From contig JAHIMV010000057.1 of NCBI GenBank assembly GCA_018896315.1, positions 1 to 9,288 on the forward strand: a stretch of DNA of 9,288 nt. The letters run 5' to 3'. The translations under genes and the position numbers were made by a program. Within the stretch, counting starts at the first letter, position 1, and each line of letters begins with the position of its first letter. Below, one piece after another: positions 1-5,848 of the stretch. The stretch comes from Patescibacteria group bacterium (GTDB taxonomy: Bacteria; Patescibacteriota; Patescibacteriia; UBA2591; UBA6264). The notes beneath the pieces are model-generated. The model worked only from the letters and a program-made list of their open reading frames with translations. It made no database searches and was not told the DNA's origin.

Positions 1-42
1 GGGTATGGGGACAGCGCCCGCCCTCTCTATACCGCATTGTTC

Positions 43-369
43 CTATCTTTTTAGGCGATTCGATTGAGAAATACGATCCATCTTTTTTACAAATTCCTCA
101 GAACCAAGAGATCGACCAGTTAAAGTATGCTTCCTAATTTTTTCAATCTCATCTTTTTTGTCATTCTCTTTAAGATACCCTTTCCAATTATTTATTGGCA
201 TCAAGTCGGATAAGTCAGCCAAAGTAATTCCATTGGTATCTCTTTTTTCTATATGAGCTAAAGCGCTAGACCATTTCTATTCCCAGGCATTTTTAACTAA
301 CCCCGCTCTTTCCGGATTTTTTTCGACATACTTAATAGCAGCGCTGCTATTCTTGGCATAATATAAATC
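43..369 (-). pseudogene. IS200-like / REP-associated tyrosine (Y1) transposase, C-terminal remnant
   Basis: The minus-strand frame reads DLYYAKNSSAAIKYVEKNP, then ERAGLVKNAWE, a TAG at 277-279, then KWSSALAHIEKRDTNG, and ends near KKMDRISQSNRLKR with a TAG at 43-45. The series YVEKNPERAGLVK...WE-[Y]-KWSSA is the classic C-terminal signature of Y1 (HUH) transposases of the IS200/REP-associated (RAYT) group; the TAG replaces the usual Tyr/aromatic codon of W-E-Y-K-W-S-S. The N-terminal half with the HUH motif and catalytic tyrosine is missing: upstream of 369 the frame hits a stop and no homologous sequence follows. The gene is therefore both 5'-deleted and nonsense-mutated and cannot encode an active transposase. 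It lies between GGGG...CCCC palindromes (6-19 and 446-459) that may mark the old element ends. Confidence 0.8.
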
Positions 370-407
370 TTAATTTTAATTCTACTTCTGTCAAGTTTAC
401 AAACAAA

Positions 408-436
408 ACCCGCTAAAACCTAATAAGAAAGCGGGT
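408..436 (-). terminator. Rho-independent terminator (minus strand)
   Basis: On the minus strand ACCCGCT (436-430) pairs with AGCGGGT (414-408) around a 16-nt loop, followed by TTTGTTTG. The shape is that of an intrinsic terminator for leftward transcription arriving from the zinc-finger gene and the decayed frame downstream of it. On the plus strand there is no T-run, so it works one way only. Confidence 0.5.
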
Positions 437-458
437 AATCAAGCAGGGGCGCAGTCCC

Positions 459-507
459 CTTTTTGTGCCCTTTTTGTGCCCCCTTTTTGTGCCCCCCTTT
501 TTGTGCC
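459..507. repeat. Four short tandem units CTTTTTGTGCC
   Basis: CTTTTTGTGCC occurs at 459-469, 470-480, 483-493 and 497-507. The spacing grows from 11 to 13 to 14 because the C run between units lengthens (1, 3, then 4 extra C plus context). The array abuts the GGGG...CCCC palindrome at 446-459, the presumed transposon end. On the minus strand it reads GGCACAAAAAG. It looks like slippage or stacked copies of a transposon-end motif. Confidence 0.8.
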
Positions 508-569
508 ATTTCTTATCCCTATCTCTTACTTGGAAATTTAGTTTTCAAGTGGTTTAATTTTGGTTTTGG

Positions 570-730
570 TCAATTTTTTGCCAAATGAGAAAAAATCGGT
601 TTAAAACCCTCTACCGAAGTGCCTTTCTGAGCACCGATTTGAGTGGACAGTCCCCCAAATTATCATCGGTCATCGCAATAAAAATTCCTCTCTCGTCTAA
701 TCTTTCCCCATCTGGCAAGCGATAAATCAT
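570..730 (-). pseudogene. Decayed small frame c1 (frameshifted), paralogous to 1841-1960
   Basis: A minus-strand ATG at 730, 21 nt after the stop of the zinc-finger gene, opens a 39-codon frame: MIYRLPDGERLDERGIFIAM, then TDDNLGDCPLKSVLRKALR, stop TAG 611-613. In another frame the same DNA continues as QKGTSVEGFKPIFSHLAKN with a TGA at 570-572. This second part aligns with RKGASVEDFRSIFS of the sequence at 1841-1960, so the ancestral gene appears to have had the two parts in one frame, now separated by an indel. The family is not recognised. There is no good ribosome-binding site, and expression as a short peptide is possible but unlikely. Confidence 0.45.
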
Positions 731-751
731 TTTAAAAATTTGAAAATAAAA

Positions 752-1750
752 TTATAAATTAGAGAAATCTACTGGAATATTTTTATAAATTTTTCTCAGC
801 TTTTTATTTTCTATTATTTCGAAATCTGTTCTTTGTTTAATGCTTAAATTATTCCATGCATCTACAATTCTTTCTAAAATTTTATTTGCCTCTTCTATTG
901 AATCGAATTTTCTCTTGCCCTTAATATTAAAGTACCTTTTCATTTTAATATCCTGAAATAAATAACTTACTTCAAATATTCTCTTTCTTCTCCTCTCCGC
1001 CTCTTTTATACTGATTCCATCTTGGTGGGCCCTTATTCTAAGATTACAGTTATAGCAAATCACAATCGGATCCCCTGTTTTTTTACTATAATCCATGGCT
1101 GCCATTTTGGCCTTTCTACCGCAAATATCACAGATACATCTTCCCCCATCTAAAATTTTTTCTTTTAAAGAGTCCCGGTTAGCATTTCTTATTTTTTCCG
1201 TCCATTGAAAAAACTCTCTGGCTGTTTTAGGATTAAGTTTTGGTTGGGCGATTAGATAGCCAAGCAAAGGATGCTTAGAACCTTCTGACAATTTATAAGA
1301 ATTGCTACCCACTAATTCTAAGTGATTTCCGACTTTCCCCACTCGGTTTATCAATAATTCTCCTTCCTCTGCCTGAAATGTTCCTTTATATTCTTTCACC
1401 CAATAAGCTTTCTCAGTTTTAAGATTTTTCAATCTTAGACCTTCTCCAATTTTAACTTCTAAAACCTCAAATACGCCGTATTCATTATCTTGAAGATCCT
1501 TGTAGGATTCAAGTTGAAAAGAAGAAAGATTATAGGGATTTCTTTGATAGAAATCTTTTAAAAGAGTCTTTTTATTTTTTAAACGAAAATCGAATAATAG
1601 CCACTCATTGAACTTTTCTTCATCTCCCTCTTCTAATTTCAAATTATCTCCGGGACCAAGTCGAGAACGATTAAAAAACTTCCGAGTTGCTCTTAAAAAT
1701 TCCTCTTTAAATTCAGGATTATCAAAATAATAATCTAAAATTTTCGACAT
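752..1750 (-). CDS. Hypothetical protein with CxxC...CxxC zinc finger
   Basis: A 332-residue protein, counted from the ATG at 1748-1750. An ATG at 1763-1765 would add five residues, but its sequence overlaps the strong ribosome site GGAGAGAGG lying 4 nt before 1750, so the inner start is preferred. The N-terminal third is mixed helix (DEEKFNEWLLFDFRL, then KKTLLKDFYQRNP). A beta-rich segment follows (GVFEVLEVKIGEGLRLKNL, later GELLINRVGKVG), a layout I associate loosely with SEC-C-type metal-binding proteins. Around residues 205-235 are C-I-C-D-I-C-G and C-Y-N-C, a treble-clef or zinc-ribbon type site (C207, C210, C232, C235). The tail is basic and helical. There is no signal peptide or membrane segment, so it is cytoplasmic. 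It has its own promoter at 1781-1809. The function is unknown; nucleic-acid binding is plausible from the zinc finger and the basic C-terminus. Confidence 0.8.
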   Translation of the reverse strand: MSKILDYYFDNPEFKEEFLRATRKFFNRSRLGPGDNLKLEEGDEEKFNEWLLFDFRLKNKKTLLKDFYQRNPYNLSSFQLESYKDLQDNEYGVFEVLEVKIGEGLRLKNLKTEKAYWVKEYKGTFQAEEGELLINRVGKVGNHLELVGSNSYKLSEGSKHPLLGYLIAQPKLNPKTAREFFQWTEKIRNANRDSLKEKILDGGRCICDICGRKAKMAAMDYSKKTGDPIVICYNCNLRIRAHQDGISIKEAERRRKRIFEVSYLFQDIKMKRYFNIKGKRKFDSIEEANKILERIVDAWNNLSIKQRTDFEIIENKKLRKIYKNIPVDFSNL

Positions 1751-1780
1751 AATTCCTCTCTCCATAAATTTATTTCTTAA

Positions 1781-1809
1781 ATTAAATTTTCAGATTTTGT
1801 TTTGGTCAA
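1781..1809 (-). promoter_or_regulatory. Sigma-70-like promoter of the zinc-finger gene
   Basis: Minus strand: TTGACC (1809-1804), a 17-nt spacer, then TTTAAT (1786-1781), which matches 10 of 12 consensus bases. The predicted start of transcription is near 1774, giving a leader of about 25 nt before the ATG at 1750. The -35 hexamer lies inside the 22-bp repeat TTTTGGTCAA... shared with 564-585. Confidence 0.6.
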
Positions 1810-1821
1810 TTTTTTGCCAAA
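1800..1821. repeat. 22-bp direct repeat, copy 2 (copy 1 at 564-585)
   Basis: The 22 bases starting TTTTGGTCAATTTTTTGCC and ending AAA are identical at 564-585 and 1800-1821. In both places the repeat lies next to related sequence of the decayed frames c1 and c2 (586-634 and 1890-1944, with only scattered transitions). The zinc-finger gene thus sits between two diverged copies of one segment. Within the repeat TTGGTCAA and TTGCCAA form an imperfect inverted pair. Confidence 0.75.
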
Positions 1822-1826
1822 CCGGC

Positions 1827-1889
1827 CCTGTTAAATCTCGCTAAGCGGGAACCCAGCCCTTTTTGAAAAGAACTGGGTTATTTAACAGG
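1827..1889. other. Perfect three-way-junction structure, apparent insertion
   Basis: Three helices tile the segment with no unpaired bases between them: P1 CCTGTTAAAT (1827-1836) with ATTTAACAGG (1880-1889); P2 CTCGC (1837-1841) with GCGGG (1845-1849), loop TAA, one T-G pair; P3 AACCCAG (1850-1856) with CTGGGTT (1873-1879), whose loop can pair further. Compared with the related sequence at 580-600, where GCCAAA runs straight into TGAGAAAAAATCG, this segment (about 1822-1889) is extra. That suggests a small mobile, structured insertion, or an RNA element, in the leader region upstream of the zinc-finger gene. Confidence 0.55.
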
Positions 1890-1960
1890 ATGGAAAAAAT
1901 CGATCTAAAATCCTCTACTGAAGCACCTTTCCTAATGCTGTCACTAGTACTGTCAGTCAT
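1841..1960 (-). pseudogene. Decayed small frame c2, paralogous to 570-730
   Basis: A minus-strand frame from ATG 1960 to TAG 1841-1843 encodes 39 residues: MTDSTSDSIRKGASVEDFR, then SIFSILLNNPVLFKKGWVPA. The part up to SIFS matches the c1 remnant (MTDDNLGD... / KGTSVEGFKPIFS). After SIFS the frame runs into the three-way-junction insertion, so its last 17 residues are read from inserted DNA and the original HLAKN end is lost. The frame is open upstream of the ATG into the end of the HEAT-like gene. The protein family is not recognised. Confidence 0.4.
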
Positions 1961-1976
1961 CAAAAGACCAATAGTT

Positions 1977-2432
1977 TTATTTAAATTCTGGATTGCTTTG
2001 TAAAAACATCTTACATTCATTTTTGGCCATCTTCACCCAACCCTTAAGCTCTTGATTTGGACAGATGGCATAATTTTCCAAGGAGCCTAAGGCTTCAAAG
2101 CTTCCATGATGACCAAGAAGCATCAAGATTTTCTTCTTTCTTTCAATTTTAGTATTCTTATCTAAAAGTTCTTGTCTCATTTTCTTAATTTTTTCTTTGG
2201 TTATTTCTTTATTGTTTTCCGGATAATTCGAGGGGAGTAAATAATGAGAATTGATATAATCTTGCATCTGTTTCCCCTCTTCGGTGGACGGATCAGCAAA
2301 GGTAATTATCGGAAGCAGCCCTTCCTCTCTGCCCTTATCCATAATTTCCGTCAATTCATCTTCGGTCAATTTTTTCTTTTTAGTTTTTTTCTTTAACCAA
2401 TTTCTAAAATTCATAAAGATTTTTTTAAACAA
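1977..2432 (-). CDS. Small HEAT-like hypothetical protein
   Basis: A 151-residue protein. TTG at 2432-2430 is preferred as start because AAAAGG lies 6 nt upstream; the next ATG (2414-2412) has no ribosome site. The N-terminus is very basic (NWLKKKTKKKKLTEDE). After a linker with ITFADPSTEEGKQMQ come a charged helix (ITKEKIKKMRQELLDKN) and a C-terminal pair of helices, KKILMLLGHHGSFEALGSL and ENYAICPNQELKGWVKMA, that has the spacing of a HEAT/Armadillo-type repeat, followed by KNECKMFLQSNPEF. No catalytic motif or membrane segment is visible. HEAT-like repeats usually mediate protein contacts, so a scaffolding or partner role is a guess. A 10-bp hairpin lies just upstream. The gene is 226 nt upstream of the zinc-finger gene on the same strand. 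Confidence 0.75.
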   Translation of the reverse strand: MFKKIFMNFRNWLKKKTKKKKLTEDELTEIMDKGREEGLLPIITFADPSTEEGKQMQDYINSHYLLPSNYPENNKEITKEKIKKMRQELLDKNTKIERKKKILMLLGHHGSFEALGSLENYAICPNQELKGWVKMAKNECKMFLQSNPEFK

Positions 2433-2450
2433 AAATAGCCTTTTATTTTA

Positions 2451-2473
2451 AATCAGCCTAGTGTAGGCTGATT
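2451..2473. terminator. 10-bp perfect hairpin, probable terminator or leader stem
   Basis: AATCAGCCTA (2451-2460) and TAGGCTGATT (2464-2473) are perfect complements around a GTG loop. On the plus strand the stem is followed by ATTTTTATTTT; on the minus strand by TTTAAAATAAAAGG, whose last six bases are the ribosome site of the HEAT-like gene. It may end leftward transcription from the helicase gene or act as a leader stem for the next gene. The minus-strand T-run is weak, so the role is uncertain. Confidence 0.55.
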
Positions 2474-2479
2474 ATTTTT

Positions 2480-2674
2480 ATTTTATCCAGGCCTTCAAAA
2501 ATGTCAATAGCTTTACTGCTTGCTCTCAGATATTTTCGAAGATCCCGCTCCCAATTTCTGATATCTTCGTCAAATTAGCTTCATTTTGAGAACCATCCCC
2601 TATTTTCCTGTATAAATATGAAAATCAACCCCTGCCTTATTAAATATTTCCTTTCTTAATTGTGGTAATGGCAT
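2480..2674 (-). pseudogene. Decayed small gene remnant between helicase and HEAT-like gene
   Basis: From ATG 2674 the minus strand reads MPLPQLRKEIFNKAGVDFHI-YTGK and stops at TAG 2600-2602. Directly after it, shifted by one base, comes GDGSQNEANLTKISEIG, and in the third frame EDIRNWERDLRKYLRA and SSKAIDIFEGLDKI. Three coherent-looking segments in three frames with short overlaps suggest one gene broken by several indels and a nonsense codon. The GDGSQNEANL part recurs, as EDGSRNETNLIK, after the AbiEii-like gene (5812-5841). The family is not recognised. Confidence 0.4.
2570..2599. repeat. 30-bp dispersed repeat, copy 1 (copy 2 at 5812-5841)
   Basis: TCAAATTAG followed by CTTCATTTTGAGAACCATCC (2570-2599) matches 26 of 30 bases at 5812-5841. 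Three of the four differences are C/T transitions. Read on the minus strand both encode a related peptide, GDGSQNEANL or EDGSRNETNLIK, so the copies descend from one coding sequence. One lies after the helicase gene, the other after the AbiEii-like gene. Confidence 0.6.
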
Positions 2675-2695
2675 AGGTCTTTTTCGTTTTCTCCG

Positions 2696-5251
2696 CTAAA
2701 ATACAAGATTTTTAGAGCTTGATCTTCCCGCAAACGACAATTCAATTTCAATGTTTTTTTTATCGATCGTATCATAATTTACATCTTCATTTTGAGAATA
2801 TATTTCTTCCGTATACCTACAATCAGGAAAGTTTGAGCAGCCATAAAATTTTCCATATTTACTTAATCGAACCACCATTTCACCCTTGCATTCAAAACAT
2901 CGCTTTATTTTTTCCCCTTCCTCATTATTTTTTTCCAGTTCGAAAATAAATGAAGATTTATTTTTTTTATCAACAATCAAAAATACCTGGAACCTTGCCC
3001 TTGTCATGGCAACATACATCAATCTTCTCTCTTCGGAATGCTCTGATGGATCAATTTCACTTAAAACAGAATTAATCAAGGGGTCATCGGCAATATTTGA
3101 AGGAAATCCATATTTCCCGGTTTCATTGTTTAATATTATTGCAAAGTCGCATGTTAATCCCTTGGCCTTATGTATTGTCAAAAATTCTATATTTTCTATA
3201 TTGCTATATCTCCAATCTTTTATTCCCACAGGCCTGTTATGATGAAATCTACCTAAAAGCAAAACCTTTTTGATTATTTTGTCGTTTTTTTGAGCGAAAT
3301 TATTTATTGCTTCAAGAATATTTTTTAATGGCACGGAGTCATTTTTACTATCTTTGTAGATTATTTGAAGCGGAGCAACTCTTATTTGAGAATCAGAGAA
3401 TAATCTTTTTTTCAGCTGATGGTCGTTTTTTAATATAAAATTATTTGAAATTTCAGCCAGTTGATTACTGAACCTATGACATTCCTCAAGTTTAAGTGTT
3501 TTAGTAAATCCTAAATATTTTTCGAAATTAAACATCAAATTTACGTCTGCCCCTGAAAATCTGAAAATGGACTGCCAATCGTCACCAACACAGAACAATC
3601 TTGTTTGTGAATTTTGCGCCATCATTGCTTTTATTAATTTCAATTTACTAAAAGAAAAGTCCTGAAATTCGTCAATAATTATATATTTATAGCTATGAAT
3701 AAATTTTTCTTTACTGACATAATCCGCCGCAATCAGCAGCATATCATTAAAATCAATCAGATTTTTTTCCTTTAAATAATCATGATAAGCTTTAAAGATT
3801 GGTTCAAATATTTGCATGAATGCGATACCTCTTGCATCTTTGTTCGTTTTAAATTTATTTTTTATCGTGTCTAAAGAATAATCTCCGGATTTTATTAAAT
3901 TTATAAAAGTACGCATTAAAAGTGAAATTAAACGAACATATTCACTTTTTCTGATTTCTTCTAGAATTTCATCATCATTTCTTTTTTCCAGCTTAACTCT
4001 ATTTTGCGTCAATTTCTCTGTTAGTTTTTCTTGCCAATCTCCTTCAAAAAATTCATAGGAATATGTTTCAATTAATTTTGTTTTATATTGAGAGTGAAAA
4101 TTCCTTTTTATTTTCATATCTTTGGCATACTTTACGCTATCGCGTTTGTTTTGCTCTTCGTCTTTTGTGAAGTGCGTTTTTCTATTTCTGTCTATTCCAA
4201 AATGTTCCAGATAAACATCATAATCGGATAAATAAAAATCTGGTTTGTATTGCGCATAATCCTTATCGATAGTTTTATGTTTGTAAAACTCTTCATATTT
4301 ATAATTAATTTTGTGAGAATACAAAAAATTGGCAATCATGGCTTCTTGAATGCTCTTAACTCTCTCTCTTTTTATAGTAAAAATATTTCCTGTTTTTAGA
4401 CTTTTATAATATTCATCCTTAGTTTCATATCCGGGAACTAATATTATTGGATAAAGATAATATAAGAAATAATTTGTAGCTAGGCTTAAAAAATGACTGC
4501 TTGATTGAAGCTTTGAGTTAATTTCATCATTAATAAGTTTTACAAAATCCTTATCATTTCCAAATGCCACTGACGGCTTATATCCTGAAGCTTTTCCAAT
4601 TATGCTATAACCAATACCGTTAAAAGTGCTTATGTTAAACCTTTTATTTATTTTATACACTCGGTTTTTTAGTTCCTGCTCCGCTTTTTTAGTAAATGAT
4701 AATAATAATATTTCTTCCGGTTTTATATTCTTCATACGATACAAATACGCAACTTTTCCGAGGATAGTTTGAGTCTTTCCAGTTCCTGCACCCGCAATTA
4801 CGAGCGTATTATCCTCTTCACATACAATAGCCCTCCTCTGATCACTATTATTTTCAATATTTAATTTTTTCAGTAATTGCGATATTCTTTCAGATTCTTT
4901 TATTATGAATTTTTCATTATATTTATCAATTATCTGCCTGCCATTACTCTGATAGTTTAGATATTTTAGAATTAATTCTTTTAAATCTTGTTCAGTTGTT
5001 GTTTTTTTGAGATTAAAATTAATTTTTTTTGTTAAATATCCAAATTTTTTATTCCAAGTGGTATATTTCTTTTTATTAAAATATTCACTTCCCGCCATAA
5101 AAAATTTAAATTCTTCAACAGCCTCTTGGAAACTTTTTCTATATTTCTTTATATCCAATAATCTTTTATTTGCTTTGTTTATCTGATATTCTTTGTATAT
5201 AAAGAAAAAAATGATATAAACTAATGCAAGAATTAATATTATGTAAATCAT
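2696..5251 (-). CDS. HelD-like superfamily 1 DNA helicase (helicase IV type), membrane-anchored, zinc ribbon
   Basis: An 851-residue UvrD/Rep-family 3'-5' helicase that uses ATP to unwind or translocate on DNA. Motifs in order: Q motif (SDQRRAI, 136-142), Walker A GAGTGKT (154-160), SFTKKAEQEL (185-193), Walker B IIIDEFQD (524-531), VGDDWQSIFRFSGAD (555-569), FLTIHKAKGLTCDF (690-703) and RRLMYVAMTRAR (742-753). Between Walker A and B lies the helicase IV-type insertion (about 296-400): KSIQEAMIANFLY, YKPDFYL, YLEHFGID, TKLIETYS. Its E303, D338 and E349 resemble a PD-(D/E)xK nuclease core, with ExH instead of ExK. The C-terminus has a topoisomerase-type zinc ribbon (C785, C788, C805, C811). 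Residues 2-19 are almost purely hydrophobic, a likely membrane anchor, which is odd for a helicase. E. coli HelD is shorter (684 aa). The ATG is preceded only by a weak GAGAAG. Repair or defence against foreign DNA are both plausible roles. Confidence 0.92.
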   Translation of the reverse strand: MIYIILILALVYIIFFFIYKEYQINKANKRLLDIKKYRKSFQEAVEEFKFFMAGSEYFNKKKYTTWNKKFGYLTKKINFNLKKTTTEQDLKELILKYLNYQSNGRQIIDKYNEKFIIKESERISQLLKKLNIENNSDQRRAIVCEEDNTLVIAGAGTGKTQTILGKVAYLYRMKNIKPEEILLLSFTKKAEQELKNRVYKINKRFNISTFNGIGYSIIGKASGYKPSVAFGNDKDFVKLINDEINSKLQSSSHFLSLATNYFLYYLYPIILVPGYETKDEYYKSLKTGNIFTIKRERVKSIQEAMIANFLYSHKINYKYEEFYKHKTIDKDYAQYKPDFYLSDYDVYLEHFGIDRNRKTHFTKDEEQNKRDSVKYAKDMKIKRNFHSQYKTKLIETYSYEFFEGDWQEKLTEKLTQNRVKLEKRNDDEILEEIRKSEYVRLISLLMRTFINLIKSGDYSLDTIKNKFKTNKDARGIAFMQIFEPIFKAYHDYLKEKNLIDFNDMLLIAADYVSKEKFIHSYKYIIIDEFQDFSFSKLKLIKAMMAQNSQTRLFCVGDDWQSIFRFSGADVNLMFNFEKYLGFTKTLKLEECHRFSNQLAEISNNFILKNDHQLKKRLFSDSQIRVAPLQIIYKDSKNDSVPLKNILEAINNFAQKNDKIIKKVLLLGRFHHNRPVGIKDWRYSNIENIEFLTIHKAKGLTCDFAIILNNETGKYGFPSNIADDPLINSVLSEIDPSEHSEERRLMYVAMTRARFQVFLIVDKKNKSSFIFELEKNNEEGEKIKRCFECKGEMVVRLSKYGKFYGCSNFPDCRYTEEIYSQNEDVNYDTIDKKNIEIELSFAGRSSSKNLVF

Positions 5252-5428
5252 AATTAGTTTAACTTCTCAAAATTAAATGTAAAACTTATCTAAAAAGAGT
5301 TCAGAAACAGATATATCCAAAACGAACTCTGGTTTTAAACCATAGGCGTGCTTGAGAAAACATTTGATTAACAACTTAACTTATATTTCAATCTTACTTC
5401 TATTCAGCTAAATAATCAAGAAAAATTA

Positions 5429-5470
5429 CGCAAAAAAACACCTAATGAAAGATGTTTTTATGTTTTTGCG
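5429..5470. terminator. Bidirectional terminator-like hairpin
   Basis: CGCAAAAA (5429-5436) pairs with TTTTTGCG (5463-5470). An inner stem AAAAACA/TGTTTTT (5434-5440 with 5453-5459) is an alternative. The plus strand continues GTTTTTG and the minus strand TAATTTTTC. It would separate transcription of the TA module (leftward, from the right) from the helicase gene. Confidence 0.45.
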
Positions 5471-5476
5471 GTTTTT

Positions 5477-5533
5477 GACGGACATCGGTCTCTCCCGCCA
5501 GAGGCGGGCAGGCGAACCACGTACTAGGTTGGC
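5477..5533. repeat. Dispersed GC-rich repeat, copy A
   Basis: GACGGACATCGGTCT is followed by the hairpin CCCGCC-AGA-GGCGGG, then CAGGCGAACCACGTACTAGG and TTGGC. From 5482 to 5533 it matches 8682-8733 with three differences. After 5533 the similarity fades (GGCTCCGTGTCTTGGACC compared with GGCTCCCCGCTTCGGTCC at 7591). This is an intergenic repeat family much richer in G+C than its surroundings. Confidence 0.85.
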
Positions 5534-5757
5534 TCCGTGTCTTGGACCAAATCCGAACCTATTTCAGGAAAAATCCGTAAACGGATTTTGAATAGATTCC
5601 GTCCAGCATTTCCGCCCGTCTCAGCTCCGCTTCGGCGAGCAAAACAGAAAAATTTTCTAAACATTTTTTAATAGCCCCCACGCAAAAATTCCTCCCCCCA
5701 AACCCCCTTCCTTTTTGCCCGTCCGTTTAATATCAAGCCAAAAAATTTTGAAAAAAG

Positions 5758-5780
5758 GTGGCGTCGGGGTGGTGGGTGGA
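5758..5780 (+). other. G-rich tract, possible G-quadruplex
   Basis: GGTGGCGTCGGGGTGGTGGG followed by TGG has at least five G-runs of 2-4 bases with 1-4 base gaps. About 50 bp to the left (5676-5712) the opposite strand is G-rich (GGGGGTTTGGGGGGAGG, later GGGGG). Both lie in AT-rich DNA just downstream of the toxin gene. Confidence 0.35.
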
Positions 5781-5848
5781 AATAAAAAATTTAAACCTCA
5801 TTATTATTTTATCAAATTAGTTTCATTTCGAGATCCATCCTCAACACT

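Larger units (their letters stand above)
6..459 (-). mobile_element. Decayed IS200/RAYT-type element with palindromic ends
   Basis: Position 6-19 reads GGGGACAGCGCCCG, and the reverse complement of 446-459 reads GGGGACTGCGCCCC. The two are related inverted copies, and each can fold into a small GGGG/CCCC hairpin, as subterminal palindromes of IS200/IS605 and RAYT elements do. They bracket the transposase remnant. At about 450 bp the element is shorter than an intact one, which fits internal deletion of the catalytic part of the gene. The exact ends are inferred, and the left end is close to the window edge. Confidence 0.5.
5252..5848. other. Gene-free stretch of hairpins, dispersed repeat and G/C-rich tracts
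   Basis: No gene is supported here. The stretch holds AGAGTTC/GAACTCT (5296-5302 with 5324-5330), the CGCAAAAA hairpin (5429-5470), a dispersed repeat (5477-5533), a perfect stem AAAATCCG-TAAA-CGGATTTT (5570-5589), a GCTCCGC-TTCG-GCGAGC hairpin with a TTCG tetraloop (5624-5640), a C-rich tract (5674-5712), a G-rich tract on the opposite strand (5758-5780) and the 30-bp repeat copy at 5812-5841. An open frame at 5715-5924 on the plus strand overlaps the nucleotidyltransferase gene and has no homology I recognise, so it is not called. Confidence 0.6.

Noticed and set aside
5477..5533. CRISPR-like repeat
   Set aside because: The copies are dispersed, diverged and not separated by regular spacers; no cas gene is present.
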